A stretch of 64,000 nt of DNA, taken from Undaria pinnatifida (Eukaryota; Sar; Phaeophyceae; Laminariales; Alariaceae). Made by a program: the position numbers and the translations under genes. Position 1 is the first letter of the stretch, and each line of letters begins with the position of its first letter. Shown here one piece after another: positions 22,094 to 36,800 of this stretch. The DNA is taken from contig JABAKD010000029.1 in assembly GCA_012845835.1 (NCBI GenBank), forward strand, positions 8,122,048-8,186,047. Direction: 5' to 3'. The notes under the pieces are model-generated. The model was not told the origin of the DNA. It did not search any database and worked only from the letters and a program-made list of their open reading frames with translations.

Positions 22094-25000
22094 GTTAAGA
22101 GGGGACAGGTCGGGGGCGTTTGGGTGGCCTACCACCCCGTCACAGCATCGACGGCCGCATCCCGGCACATTGCTTGCGTAACTCTTTCCGTCGACGGCTG
22201 CGACGGTTCGGTCGCGGTGGCTGTGAGCGGCACCACGGCCCCGCCCCCCCCTACCCACCCGCCCCCGCCGCCCTCCCCCCGACACAGGTGGAACTTCTCT
22301 GCTTGGAGTTTATTACGACGGAAACGCATTGACCGGAGCGGGGTGAGGATGGGACGGGGTTGGGGTGGGGAAGGATGGGGAGGGGGAGCGGCGGGGGGTG
22401 AGGGGGAGTGGGGCGGGGGAGGGGGCCGGGGTGGGGTTGGGGGTGGCCAAGGGCAACCTTTAATGTTCAACGACGTTGGCTTGAACCAGTGGGTCGACGC
22501 GGTCTGCCGTGTGGCCAACGGCAGTGACAGGGATAAAAAGTGAGCACAGAAAGCGAGTATGAAAAAAGTGAAATGCCGAACACTCGGTCGTCGCGAGTGT
22601 CGGCTATTTAGTGCTAGCAGGAGTATCTTATCCTTTGTTATACTTTGTCATTGGACTTTGGAAGCAAACAGGACACATGCACCTACCATATACAAACCCT
22701 ACTATTCAATGAAAACGACAATAAAAAGTTACCACGACGTAGCCGGCACAGAACCGGAGCAGATCGGATCATAAACGGATGACCGCCAGGACCAACGCTG
22801 TCTGGCAGAGCACAGTACGCCGGAAAACACCCGTCCCCGCTCCCCCCCCCCCCCAACACGGGTCCCGCATCTGACCCCTCCGCGCAGATTCCAGGTGGTA
22901 GTGGGGCTCAGGAGGGGTTCCGCGTCGGGGCTACGCGTTGCCGCTATCGTGGGCACTGTCGTGGTGAGTTGGTGCACCGCCGGCAGACCTTAATTTTCCT
23001 GCATGGGTTGTGCGACCATTTTTTGTAGCTTTTTGCTTGTTTGTGTGGCGGTAGATACTTTGATGTTTTTTCGAGAGTAGGAGACTGCCTCTGGGTTGGT
23101 TTTCCGAACGCGTGCTACGATAGGTAGGCACCACTTTTGGCTGTTTTTTGTTTCTGAAAGACGGACCGGACCGCCTTGACGTGAATTCGTCCGGAATGCT
23201 ATTTTTGTTTTGCACTACTAATGTATGAGATACTCCTGGTTGCACTTTCATGTTAGGAGCCTCAGGAAATAAACGTTATTGAACCTCTGGCGAGCATGTG
23301 TCTGACGACGGTATCAGAGGGTTGGGTGGGTATTGGTTCTGGCGCTTTATAGTTATCGCGATTGTTTTGCCGTGCAATGTGGTGCAGAACTAACCTGTAC
23401 ATGGATCACGCATATATATTGTTGTGTATGGACGGAATGTAAGGTCATTTTTCTCTTATATATCAATGTGTGCCGTACCCTATGTGTTGGCATGTTTTAG
23501 GGTTTCTTTTGCGTGCCACGGCTCACGAGGACGCCAGCTTCCGCCACCCTCGCTCGGCCGATACGCGCCGAACGCGACCGAAATCGACAGCCCGGACCTC
23601 TGACTCCAATAGACTGGTGCTGGGCGGCAGGGTCGTAGCGTTGTGTTTTCTGCACGGAGTAAGTTGCTTTTGGAAGGCTTTGCTCTCACGACCGGAAACT
23701 AAAACATCTAGATATCACGATGTATACCAACATGGACATAAATATAATGACAGTTTAAGTACTAACATGAAATTCAAACGATCCTCACTAGAGTGGCACT
23801 TTACACCGGCATTCAGCAGCAGCTCGTCGGGTAGGGCATGGCAGGCTCCGATCTAAGCATAGAGTTGCAGGCTGCTGCTGCTAGGGGGCTGGGCTGCTGC
23901 TGGACGTGTGGTGTGTCTGGTGTGGCTATGCGCTCCGGCTCTGCACCCGGTGCTTTTTGCGTGTGCTGCTGCACACGCCTAGAGAAGTTCGGGGAGTGTG
24001 TGCTAAAGTGTTCCGCAAAATAGAGCCGGTGCGCGCGTCTTTGCGGGCCGAGCGCGCGGGCCGTCGGTGCCGGGCGGGCGCGGGGGTGGGCGGGTCGTGC
24101 TCCGTCTGCCCCGCCGCCGGTCCCCGTCTCAGAGCTTTTGGGGCTGAGCGCGCGGCCAGGGCGACAGCACCCCGAAAGCCGAAAGCACGAAAAGTAGCAA
24201 CGTCGTAATAGGTAGTATGTGGTAGTCTTTTCTGGGTGGCATGCGGTGTAGTCGGCTTTCAGACGCGATTATTGAGACGTATGTACCGGTATGGGCCTGG
24301 CACGTCGTAGGCTGACTCCTAATTTCACTTTTCAATTTTTTTCCTAGCGGAGGCATGAGTTGTTTCAGCTATAATGAACAAATTCACATTTTATGCAGCA
24401 TCGAGCCTGCAATAAGGCCAAATTCAATTAACCAATAAACAACGTTGCAAGTCTATCATATCGGGTATATTGACACAACAACAAGCAAGCGTCAGGAAGG
24501 ATGCTGGGGATAGAGTATAGCGTGTTCTTGTCCTGATACGGTATATTTAATGATTTTCGATATTAGAGGGAGACGATACTGTTCCGGTATTATTTACATG
24601 ACATATGTGTTCGGCATCTCAATTCTCAGTATGAACCGAATTGTCGTACGATCTCTTTGTTGGAGGTCGTCCCAAAACGTCTACCCGTTCTGTTACGTTG
24701 TACCAGGTATCAATACGATATCAGTTGCGATCTTCACTTTTGTTCCTTTTGGAGACCCGCTTGAATACCCCACCACCCTCCTCCCCCATTTTCCTATCTC
24801 CTTCCTCCTGTCTCTCCCCCGCCCTTTCTCTCCCCCCCCCGTCTCCCACCCTCCCCTTTCGTTCCGTGGCTCTCTCCCCCCCCCCCCCCCCCTCCCCCTC
24901 TCTGCCTCCCCCCCGGCTCTCTCCTCCCCCCCCTCGCCCTTTCCCCCCCCCCCTTCCCCTCTCCTCTCGCCCCCCCTCCCCCTCTCCCCTTCCCCTCCCC

Positions 25001-27406
25001 CCTGTCCCCCCCCTCCCTCTCCCCCCTGTTCTCTCCCGTCCCCCCTTCCCCCCCCTCCTTCCTTCTTTTCATCTCCCCTCTCCCCCCCCTCCCCTCCCCC
25101 CCCCTCTTCACGGCAACGTAACGGCTGCCTACATACAGGTGGGCGCCAACTCGAGTGTTGCCTTCCCGATTAAGATGGCGGCAAGCGAGGCGGGGGTGCA
25201 TGTTTTTTTTATGCTTTTATCGACGAGGACGCGGACTACACGACGATGTTGCCGTCGCAATGCTAGTAAGCCAGGTGATTCTTTAGTGAATTCCGCCCCA
25301 GGAGTTACAGGCAGTTCGCGCTGACAGCTGCAGTAGCGGTTAATGCAGTGGGGATCGACCAGGCGGCTCTCCGATGGGCTGAGGGACACAGTCGTCTGTC
25401 TTCGTTTGCACTCTCTCACGCATTCGTTACATCTCAACGTGAGTTTGGTTTCGGAGGCTAAGCTTGGGGAGGCCGGCCTGGCGGGCGCGGGTCGGGATGG
25501 AGGGAGAGGGGCTGGCGTACAGACTCGACGCGGGTTTGTCGGCTGATTGAGTTTTGCTTTGAAAAATAGTGAACGTCATAGTCTTTATTGCGCGGAATCG
25601 AAATGATTAGGTTGTACATGGGGAAGTGTACTCGTACCAATTTTTCCATGTTATTGGCCACTTCTTCCTTGGAAACGTTCTGTTTTGGGAGAGCGTCGGG
25701 TTATTTTCGTTTGTAATTCTAGGTGTTATTTCTCGCGGCGGCATTCTGCAATAATCTATTATAAGCACGGATACACATGAGCATATGCATAGATACAGAC
25801 AGGTACCAGTTGTTGTTTTTGGAGATGAACACCTGAAAGCTTTCTGGCGAAAATGTTTTTGTGAACAAGGACTTGTCGGGTAGCATGTATATGCTGCTGC
25901 TGTTCTACAGCTTGTCAATCTACTCTTCTCAACGCTAGTTCTTCCCTCCGGCCCCGCCCTCGCGCTCCTCCCTCCCTTTTTTCGTCGTCGCAGCAGGCCT
26001 ACGCTGCACCTCGGGGCGATGTCCCGCGCCGATGTCGACCACAACTCGCCCCATCGAGATGCCTGTGAAGCTCAGCCCTAACATGTATTTCTCCTCAACT
26101 TTGGAGACGCTCCGACACCGATTGGAGTACCCCGACCCGAACTTCGCTCCACCTTCGAGGCACCCCCTCGACATGGGCGGTAGTAGCAGTGGTAGCGTTG
26201 CCCAAGACGGAACCAGCAGCAGCAGCAGCTTCTGGGAACTCAGCAGCAGTAGCAGCGATGGTAGCGACGGCGATGGTAACGGCGATGGCGATGGTGGCGC
26301 AAGAGTTGACGGCGGCAATAGAGGTGGTGGTGGTAGTCGTGACAGCCGCTGCTCCGTTCAGTCCCCTTCAGCCGCAACTTTCGCGCAGTTGTGGCTAGCT
26401 GCGTTAGATGGTAGTGCAGACGAGAACGGCGATAGCAGCAGCAGCTGTTGTGAGGTGGTCGGCAAGGGTGGTGACGGTGATGGTGGGGAAGAGGCGACGG
26501 CGGTGGTAGAATTTCCGCTGGCGGCAGTGGTACCAGAAGCGGCGGCGATTGTGGTGGCGCCGTCCCGCTCGCGGCAACGGCACCAGAGTTAATGGAACAG
26601 TTGGCGCGCCAATGTTGAACACCAAATGCAACCTTGCCGGAGAAGCTTCACCCGAAACCACTGCAGTGGTGGTAGCAGCAGCGACAGCGGTGGTGACAGG
26701 GCCGGCGGTCGCGTCAGTAGCAGGGGTGCGTCTGTGGCGGGCGTGGTGGTGGTGGTGGAGGAGGCGGTGGTGATGGTGGGGGCGGGGGCGGTGGTGACCG
26801 AGACGGCGACAGCGAAAACAGCAGGGTTTGTGTTGGCGGTGTTGGCGGCGGAGATGGTGGTGGCAGCGATAGAGGTGATCGGGATGGCGCTGTAGATGGG
26901 CGGTGGTGTGGAGACGGGTTTCGGTGGTGTGGTGGCGGTGGTGGTGATAATAGCGGTGATCGCAATGGAGGTGGCGGTGGCGGTGTCGGCGGAAGTGGTA
27001 GTGGCGGCCCCTGCGATAGCGAGAACGAGAGCTGCAGTAAGCGCCACGACGTCGTCACGTCGACGACCTCACACACTGGCGCTAAACGAGACCGGGAAGG
27101 GGATGACGCTGACGACGAGTGCAGCGGCAGCGAAGACAGCGATTGTGAAAGATCTGCATGGTCAGATGGCGGAGAGGGAAGCAGCAGAAACAACAGCAGT
27201 AGCAGCTCCCAAAGTAGCGATTCCGGCCATCGCCCGGCTCGAAGAAGTTGCGATCGTCGCCTGCGCCGAACGGCATCACTACTGGTCAGCAACTACCTCC
27301 CGCGCCATCACCGGTGCCGATGCCTATGCCGATGGTACAGGAGGAGGAAGAGGAGGAGGATGACGAAGGAGCGATGAACTGCAAGGCCGATGACGACGAG
27401 TTGTAG
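22094..27406 (+). pseudogene. 3' half of the same gene in copy C (frames damaged)
   Basis: Exon counterparts are 22094-22222, 22888-22963, 23501-23658, from 23865, 25139-25265 and 25997-27406. The first two are intact. The third has compensating 1- and 2-nt losses and the fifth is 2 nt short. The terminal exon has single-base losses near 26027 (before the internal ATG), 26489, 26597, 26645, 26727 and 27241. Nearly all are deletions, many in homopolymers, so incomplete sequence polishing next to the gap competes with true pseudogenisation. If B and C are one locus, this is the tail of the gene that starts at about 9776. Confidence 0.45.
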
Positions 27407-30400
27407 GAAGTGACGGGAGGAGGCTACCTGCCTATTTTCTGTCCCGTTGTCGGTGGCGGCGAGCATTGTGGTGCTGACGATATCATGTGGTATCATTGCA
27501 GAAGAATAAGGCTCCGTTTATATCGCCAGTTTATGTGCTCCGGGAAGGGGATAAGGGGCGATAAAATAAATACCTGTTGCATTCCAAAATCTGGCAGGCA
27601 ATGACAAAAGACAACGTAATGTTTGTGTCTAATGAATTGCTGTTTCTTGCTGCGATGGGTTGACCACAAGGCCAAGTGTGGGAGGACGAGACCACGCGCC
27701 TGATGCCAATGTTCCACAACAATGTTCGTTCGTTCGTTTGTTCGTTCGTTCGTTTGTGTCCGCTTCTTAATAGTTCATTCCTAGGGCATCCCAATCCGAT
27801 ATTTGATTGTCGATCCCGGCCACCCTGCAAGGCAATTGTCAACAACAGTGGCCGTTTTTCATCACGCCACTGACCCTCACGAAGTTTCAGCTCTATTGGC
27901 GCCGCCTGTGTCGTAGCAGTCGTTGATTTGGCAGCTTGTGATCCTTCTCGGGTTCTCCGTGCACGGAGAATATATAAAAAACGTACCTGGTACCTGGTAT
28001 ATTATTAATAGTGGCAATTACCTTCCCTCCCCTCCTGTAGTGGCTTGCTCGCTTCACAACCGTCACAAATGGACCGGGCTATATTTCCCCGAGACAATGC
28101 AACCACCTCTACATTGGCACTCCGCGGGAAATCGACCATGGTGCCTGAACTGCAGCGGGGACGCCATCCGCAGCCTGTCGTTCGTCCCTCGTCATCCCAA
28201 AAATGGAACAGGCGACCTGTACAAAAAATACCCTAAAAAGTAATAACAGCTGGTAAGCCAGTACAGCAGTAATGAGTTTCGTGGAAGTATGGTAGTACGG
28301 GCACAGTTGTTATTTTTCAACCAGACCATCGAACGCCCGCTACATCTACTACATAACTTGTTGAGACGTAAGTCAGGAGCAGCGCAGCACACTAGACACT
28401 TGGAGGTACTGCTCAAACACCCGGGGCTCTGCTCTACGGCAGGCTACTTCAACACAACCATTGTCTCAGGTGAACCGCTTTCGGAGAGGCAACGCATGAC
28501 GACGGCAACCGAAAAGCTAGAATGAAAATGCGGGAAGAGGACACGCCGATGTATGGGGTCGCGTGCTGGGTGATATTGTTCGTATCTCGGCCAGCACAGC
28601 AGCAGCAGCCAAGTTCCGACGAAGGACGAACGATTCGCCCAACTATTGCCGAAGAAAAGGGACAAGTTTCCGAGACGGGGGCGGATCGATTAATCGGAGT
28701 CATTGATCAACGACCCAGACCCTCGCTGTTTTGTGTGTTTTGAAGCAACCCGAAGCAGCACGGAATCACGGGGGCGCAGGCTTGTTTTTGTCATTCATGG
28801 CTTGGTCTCTCCGCCTCTTGTTTTCTTCCTATCATCGATTGTGTCTCTGCGTTCCGTGATGCTGGCAAGAGCATGCGTCCCTTCGTTGCCGACGTTCTCT
28901 TCCGGTCGCCAATAAATAGTACAATACACCTATTTTGCGACATCGGATGAGAGCAACCCTAAGCTTTACTTCGATAAAATAGGGACAACATTAGACACGC
29001 TCCAAAAACGTTTTGCACAGACTTCATTACTGTTGTGTGTTGGATCTGTATGAAAACAGTAATAACTAACTGCTTTGAGGGTGTTCACCGCCGCCTCTCT
29101 CAGCCCAATGTTTGTTTTCGGGTTGTGTGTACGTGCGTACTGTAGACTATACCAGGCCATTTTTCTTTTCCACAAAACTATCCAAATACGTCAGCTAGCT
29201 GTGAGTTCGGCCACACAGCTGAGTAGTCGCTACACATCTTGCAAGCTGCGTGATTCTTTGGCGCATGGTGCGTTTCTTCCTCTCCATATTTTGTTTTTTT
29301 GCGCATGTCTTGGCACTTTCATTTTTCTTCCTCCCGACAGACACACTCAGATCCAGGGTCCAGGGTCGCCAAGCAGGCTCTTCCCCACCCTTTTTTTTTC
29401 CTCCCTATCTATGGTACGTGCCCTTCGTTTTCATTGTGAGGAGACTTCGCACTTTCTTCTTCCCTCCTCAACTACTCGCATTGAATTGATGCACCACAAT
29501 GAGTTCTATACCAGGTATTTTATATCTATAGACTAGGTCTATAGTCCTAGTCTATGGTGGTACAGTTTCGTGCTGGTACACAACAACAGCAAGCAACAGC
29601 TAGCAGCAGCAGCAGAAGAAGAAGAAGCACCAAAAACATCAACTACTACAACAACAACAGCATTGCCGCAACAACAAGCACACACCCGCCGAATCATATG
29701 CGAGTCTATCGCAAAAGCACAACAACAGCAGCAGCAGCAGCAGCTGCAGAAGAATAAGTACTTAGTGTTGACCTGAAATTCGTCGAACTCACGGCTGGCG
29801 TCCTTGAAAATTATTTATAAAATAAGAACCTCGAAAACGGCGGAGCAATAGTCTATATTACTATTAATATTAATGCTGCGGCGCAGCAATATAGACTAAT
29901 ACTCAGCAATGATATAATAGACTACTACATACTACTGTATGTATACGAATATGGCGGGTACCAGGTACAGTACCATGTGGTACTACGACATACATACACT
30001 ATCTATCTGTGTACCGGCCTTTAATAATATGTATGTCTACGTACGTGTTTCTGCCGTTGGCGCATTTACTCGAGGTGTTTGCTTGCTCTTTAGTACATCC
30101 TGGAACTCCTTTTGCTTGTATGAAATGGGTGTGAAACCGTATCTTGGCCCCCTTCCGGGTTGTACGGTTGGTTTCACTCAGGCATCCCCCTTCCGAAGGC
30201 AGGCTTTCCGTGACGCAGTCGCTCTGTACGCACAGCAGCAACGGGACACATAGGCATGCGTGGAGCGAGGCAGTCCGCGCCCGGCGGTGAGTTGCTCAAA
30301 TTGCATGCCTCTGATCATCATCTGCCCGGCGGCCCGATCCGCGCGCTTTGGCTCTTGCTTTGACTCTGCCGCACCAATGTGTCCGTGAACATAATAACCA

Positions 30401-30847
30401 TTTAAAGTGGTAATCGTAATAGAAGAATACTTAAATTTACGTACGTGTAGCGGCATGGTCTTGACCTGGAGCTCGGCCGCACGCAAGGCGAGCTCGGCCG
30501 GCGCCGAAGTTCGCAAGTCACGTACACGACACAGAAATGAAAATGTTCAACTCGGCAGGACCTCGGTGTGTGTTCGTGTGCGGATGCAGATTGGCGCGCT
30601 CGCTATCGGTCGGCTTGCTGGGTCAACTTGTTCGTGCTTGCAATGCTGATGATACCGCATTGGGCGGGATGCCCACCTTGATATGGACATAATCATAAGG
30701 AATGTTCGAATACCAATAAAACACAACATGGTAGCTATATTTACGCCACAAGTGATTTGTACGACTCTCACATTCCATCCCTCGATCCTACCTGCTGGTG
30801 CTCTGACCACTTGTACCCCGCATCTCCCCGTCTCATTGGACTGGCAG

Positions 30848-33800
30848 AGGCCAGGAGCAGTGACAGCTCTTCTGGGCAAGCTGGTTCCGGCTACTCCGGA
30901 CACGCGGTGAGCTGAAGCTTGCTCCTATCATGAGCGTACGTAGCGAGAACGTCCCCCCCCAAAAAAAAAAACGACATTCCTTTCTTTTCAATCCCCCCCC
31001 CCCGCCCCCGAACTTTTCAGTACGTAGCGTAGTGGGCTGGTGGCTGGGTGACGATATACAAACAAAATAAAATAAATATCATCACCCATAGGTAGGTGGC
31101 CCTTTTTAAGGAATCCCGCGATAAGGAAAACGGCATGTATGTGTACTTGACCGATCTCAACTTTCTCCGCGCCGTTTCGTCCCTTACAGTGGACGCAACA
31201 CCATTCAATAAGGGACCCCAGGTGCCACCATCACCTTGTCTCCCACTCGAAAAAACGCCATGTAGATAGTTAGAAAACAAGTCATGTGCTCGTAGTGTGC
31301 TAGGGAGACCTCTCGGTTTACAAGGGACCCTGGGTCAGCCCGCCGCAATACGTACGTATCGGCCAACTACTACTGCTGCTGCTGTATGCGGAGAGCTTCA
31401 CGCCTCGTGTGCCACTAGGATAACAACAAAAAGAGTCGCGCGTGCGAGATCTTGCGACTACTGATGATGCTGTAAGTACAAGTCTCGAGAGCACGGGTGT
31501 ACGCTAACACTGATGGACGGAGACGCAGCGCCTGCATCCGTGTGCTGTCGGACTGCTGTGTTTTATCGTCGGTGACTTACTATAAAAAATACGTCACCTG
31601 TGGCGGTCGCGATGTCGTCTATCAGGTATACTAGTCGTTACATACCCGGTAGTCTACTAATAGTATCAACCTGGTACCTGGTAGTTAATATAGCTGCCAG
31701 CAGCAAATATGCCAGAGACGGAACTTGCACCGGGCTAGACAGAGAGATCTGTCAAAGGCTGTCAAGGCAAATGATGCTTTGACAGACAGCCTTGACGGCC
31801 GAAACACGGGGACACGAAAACTAACCCTAACCCATCACTCACTAAGGGAAAACACCTTTCCCGTGCTAGTTGTGTAGAAAAAGGGCTTTCCACATATGGA
31901 AAAGTGGAGTTTTTTTCTACCGCCCTGAGATGCTGCCTTGACCGCCAAAGCACCGCTGAAGTATTTAGAATACTTTAATAAAACACGTGGACACGACAAA
32001 AAAGTATTTTTGGGAAACAACTTTGCCGTACGTATTATTGTCGATAAAACAAAAACTTCAGTAGAAAAAGGGGTGTCCGTACATAGAAATAGAGGATTTT
32101 TCTACCGGAGGGATAGCGTGCAATCAGTCTAGACGGGTGGAAATGCCTTCACGGGGACAGCCTTGACTAAGTCCTGGTATATTTGGCCAGTTAGTATCTA
32201 TCTATGATACGTGCCGAATTAGTGGGCCGAGATCATTGTCTGGTACCCCGAGTCTGGTGCCCTGGTTAAAACTCATCATCTCGAGAGGTGGCCGGGGATT
32301 GGGATAGCGTACACACCTCACATAAAAATGGTCAGAATGGAAAACTAACCGGAGCGCTGTGATCGTAGGACGATTTAGAAGAAAACAACTTTTTTTTTTG
32401 TCATTTTTTTTACTTTTTTAGATATCTTGAGACCCCCCTCCCCTGCCGCCATTTTTGATGTGAGATGTCGAAGAAAGACCGTCCGGGCGCCAGTGTTTTG
32501 TGTGCGTACGCTATAACATACAGAGTGGCAGTGCCATATTTGTACTTCGACTGTCCGGTACACCTGGTACTATGCAACGCGATCAATATACTTGGTGTAC
32601 GACAACAACCGTCCCGTTTGCGGTTAATTGTCGACCCTGGTGCTACTGCCGATGGGAGTCGCCGACCATACCTTCACGAGGATGCTGTATGCGTGCATAC
32701 CTGAACCGCGGTTTACGAGCATACCGGTTTATAACTCGTCTTGTTAGCGGTTGGTTTCGTCATCTTCTTTTGCATCTCCGAGTGCGTGTTCTCGGCCTGT
32801 GATACGTTTGATTACCATGTGAATCCTACTCAACCAACTGACAAGCCAACCAACCAAGTAACCATCTAGCCAACCAACCAACCAACCAACCACCAACCAC
32901 CAACCAACCAACCAACCACCTCTACTAATCTACCTCCCCTCGCGCGTCCTTTCCTTGCCGTCAGAAGCATGAACAGTACCAAGACCACAAGGCAGGTGGC
33001 AGGGACGGTGGCAGTGGTGGCAGTGCCTCCCTGGAGGGGGAACCCCCCCCCGTGCCCTCCGGTGGGCATTTGGACCGCCGCCGACGAGGGCGGAAGAAGC
33101 GGCGAAGAGAGAAAGGGAGGGAAGGATAGCTGCGAAAAAGGCTGAGGCGGCAGCGACGGCAGCAGTGGCGGCGGCAGTGGCGGCGGCCGCGGTAGATACG
33201 GCGGGCACGCGGTGGGAAACAGTAAATGGCTACCACCTGAAAAGCGTGCGCTGCAGTGCTCCGGCCAAGGAGAGCGGCAGTGGGGTCCGCGACCAGGCAG
33301 CATCCGTGAAGAGAGCGCAGTTGCTGCTGCGGGAGGAAGGCGCGCGGGTGCTACCCCGCAGGAGGGTTCCTTTCGGCGGCGGTGGTGGTCGTCGTGGAGT
33401 GCGTGGCGGTGGTGGTGGTGTTGGCGTTGGCGGTGGTGGCGTTGGTGGTGTTGGTGTTGGTAGTGGTCGTGGTATGGGTGGCGGTGTTGGTGATGGTGGT
33501 GGTCGTGGTATTGGTGGTGGTGTTGGTGGTGGTGGCGGTGGCGTTGGTATTGGTGTTGGTGGTGTTGTTGGCATGGGTGATGTTGGTGGCGTTGGTGGTG
33601 GAGTTGGCGGTAGTGATGGTGTTAATAGTAGTGGTGTTGGTGCAAGCGGTGTTGGTAGTGTTGGTAGTGGTATTGGCGGTGGCGTTGAAGGTGATGGTAG
33701 TGTTGGCGTTGGTGGTGGTAGAGATGTTGGTGGCGGTAGTGCCGTTGTTGATGATGTTGGTGGTGTTGTTTCCGGTGGTGGTGATGGTGGGGGTGGTGAT

Positions 33801-36800
33801 GTTGGCGGTGACGGTACCGGTGTTGATGTCGGTGTTGGTGGTGTTGGTGCTGATGGTGGTGGTGTCAGTGGGTGGTTGTGGCGTCGGGGGGGGTGCCGGT
33901 TACGGTGCTGGCATTGGTGGGCAGCAACAGCAACAGCAGCAGCACGAACGACTCTAGCAGCATCAACAGCAGCGGGAACAGCAGGAAGTTTATCGCCGAC
34001 TCCAGGGGGGTGTTGACGGTTCCGAAGACCCTCCCTGGCATTCTCCTACAGGTGACAAGTTTTGTTGGGTAGGCGGGTGCATGGGTGGGTTCCCCATGAT
34101 GGAGTCTGGATTAGTTTGTGGCAAGTGCTGTCGGCGTTGTTCATCGTTTCCATGAAGCGGTCGACGGCATTTTTCTAGGTATTCCTGGTTTTCTCCAGGA
34201 GCACTGACTTGGATTTCGTGATGGTTTTAGTCGGGCGGATTGGGGAAGGGGAGGGGGGGGGGGTCGGAAAAGGGAGGAGGCAACGGCGGGGGGAAGGAAC
34301 GAGAGAGGGGGGAGGGAAAGGGGGGAGGAAGGGGAAGAGGGACGGGGTGGGGCGGGCGGCGAGGGGCGCTTGGATTTCGTGATGGTTTTAGTCGGGCGGA
34401 TTGGGGAAGGGGAGGGGGGGGGGGGTCGAAAGGGGGAGGAGGCAACGGCGGGGGGAAGGAACGAGAGAGGGGGGAGGGAAAGGGGGGAGAAGGAGAAGAG
34501 GGGACGGGGTGGGGCGGGCGGCGAGGGGCGTTTGTGCATGTGGCCGCTTTCGTCGGCCGCATGCAACCGAATCCCTAGACGAGCTTCCATAAGTTCTATT
34601 AATAGTGCTGTTTTATTTACCACCTAGCGTCGTCTTTGAACGCCGATAACTGCGCGGATTAAAAATCAGGTATCGGGGGAGGGTAGACGCCTTCCGATAC
34701 GACCGCTTGCTTGTTGACTGCCGCACAGAATGAAATGCTCGGAATGGGTACCGGAGGTGGGGATGGAGTGGGAAAAGTGGTACCAGCTGGTGATAGAACG
34801 AAAACAAGCTGATGATGTTTGTGCGTGAGCGTTGCTCGTCGCTTTCTTACCTCATCGCCCAGACGAAAGTGTGTATGCGTCGAGACTGTAAATGAAAACC
34901 GTGGATCAGCGGTATGTTTTTTTTTTTTATAGTATCATATGTGTTGTAGATAATAACGCCTCCGTTCGCTCTGTTTCGCCGCACGTTTTGTCCTTTGATT
35001 TGATTTTTTTCGTTGTCTGTGAGAAACACAACGAAAATAGCTCAACGATTGTTGATGACGATTTTACAACCATTAGCAGCAGCTAACGCGCCCGTTCTTT
35101 CGTTGCTAGGGTTTCGTCTACCATCGAAAACATGGGAACATCTGGGTACATTCCCCATGCTCACCTCCACACCGAGTGCTGCAACCTAAGCCTGGCTAAA
35201 ACCGTGTACCCCCCTCTTCTCTGGCCGCCTCCGTCAGATCATCGACATGGATGATCTTGGCCTTGGAGAGGACGGGATTATGCAGGCGTTCCTAGATAAC
35301 ACCGGGCGCTTGCTGCAGGCCACGGGAAATCGGCCGTCCATGACCGACCTCCTTCGCAGCCACGGGTCGGGGTCGTCCATGTTCCGACCAGAGTGTTCTT
35401 CGGTAAGTTCCCGGTCCAAAAGTTGCATTCGGTAAATTCCCGCTTTCAGTTGCGTTCGATACGCTGCGGCAGTAGGTTTGTTGTCTCCGCTCTACGTCGC
35501 ACCGGGAAAACTTGTTTCCGGTTCGAGCTATATATTTGTATTCGTAGGTTTCCGCTTCACTTGGCGTTCGGCAAGAAAAAAAATCCAGTGGTATCTCCCG
35601 GGAGAAGTCATCGGTAACCCTGTGCTTGTCTAGGTATGAAAAAGTGCATTGCAGTACCGGCCCTCTGAGATAAGAAACCGATGTATTGATTTTAGCCTCA
35701 AAGAGTATCCGAGAAAACGTGTTTTCTACTCGAGCTTCAGTATGGCAGCTAGCTGTCGATTTTTTATATCCCCCTGTGTAATTTGTGGTACGACGTAGGC
35801 TCATTTCTTGTAAGACTCTTATGGGAGAGTGGGTAGAGGACACTATCTGCAATCCTTTTTTGGTCGCGCGGTCGTGATTTTCTGCATAGATCAACACCTC
35901 AGATATCCACTGCTTACTGTGCCAACCAAGCAAAGAAGGAGCGGATTTTGCTTCTTTTTTTTCGAGTCCCTACTGTAGTCGTGAAGTGTTTTGGTATTTT
36001 CCGCGGAAATTCGAACGGACCTAGCGGCGTGTGGAATCGATATTCAAGTTTTGGAGCGTCGAAGATGATTACTGGGGACGCTGGGAGGCCTTTAAATATG
36101 GAATAACTGCGGCCGGCGCTACGTGCTAACCAAATTTACCCCGCCCCCGCCCCGTCCTCCCCCCTCCTGTCGGCCTCCCTTACCCCCTCACCCCCGCTTA
36201 CGCACTCGCGACATGTGTGTATCGTCATCAATACTACCACCATCATCGCGACGACTGAAAAGCTCGAGATGACCGCGGACAACGTCGGGGCGACAACATC
36301 AGGATGCATTCCCTTGGCGAACACCTCCAGGGCCGACCTGCAAGTTCGGATCAGCCTGGAGGGGCACAGCGCGTTCTCCATTCGCGAAACGGAGCAATTT
36401 CTAAGTGTGAGCTGACCACTATGAGGGGAAACAAGAAAACGAAAACAATTATCAGATTTATTGTACATATTATATGGACTTCTGTAGTGGAGGCCGGTTT
36501 CATGAGAGCACGCATGCGGAAGAAAGTACGCCTACATATACTTCTACGGAAATTGCTATCGGGTACAAATAATAAAGTATACCGATACCTGGTAAAAATA
36601 AAACATGTACCGTAACCTGCAGCAGTATAGGGGTGAAAGAAAACATACCAGGTAGGTTCCAGCGCCACCACAACCAGTTCGTATGAACCTTGCATCGCGT
36701 GGCGCTTGTTTGATTCGGTATCGCCGAGCAACAATGTGGGCGGAGCACAAGAGGCCGAGGGTGTACAGGAGCCGTGCTAATAGCAAGCCTTTTCATGGTT

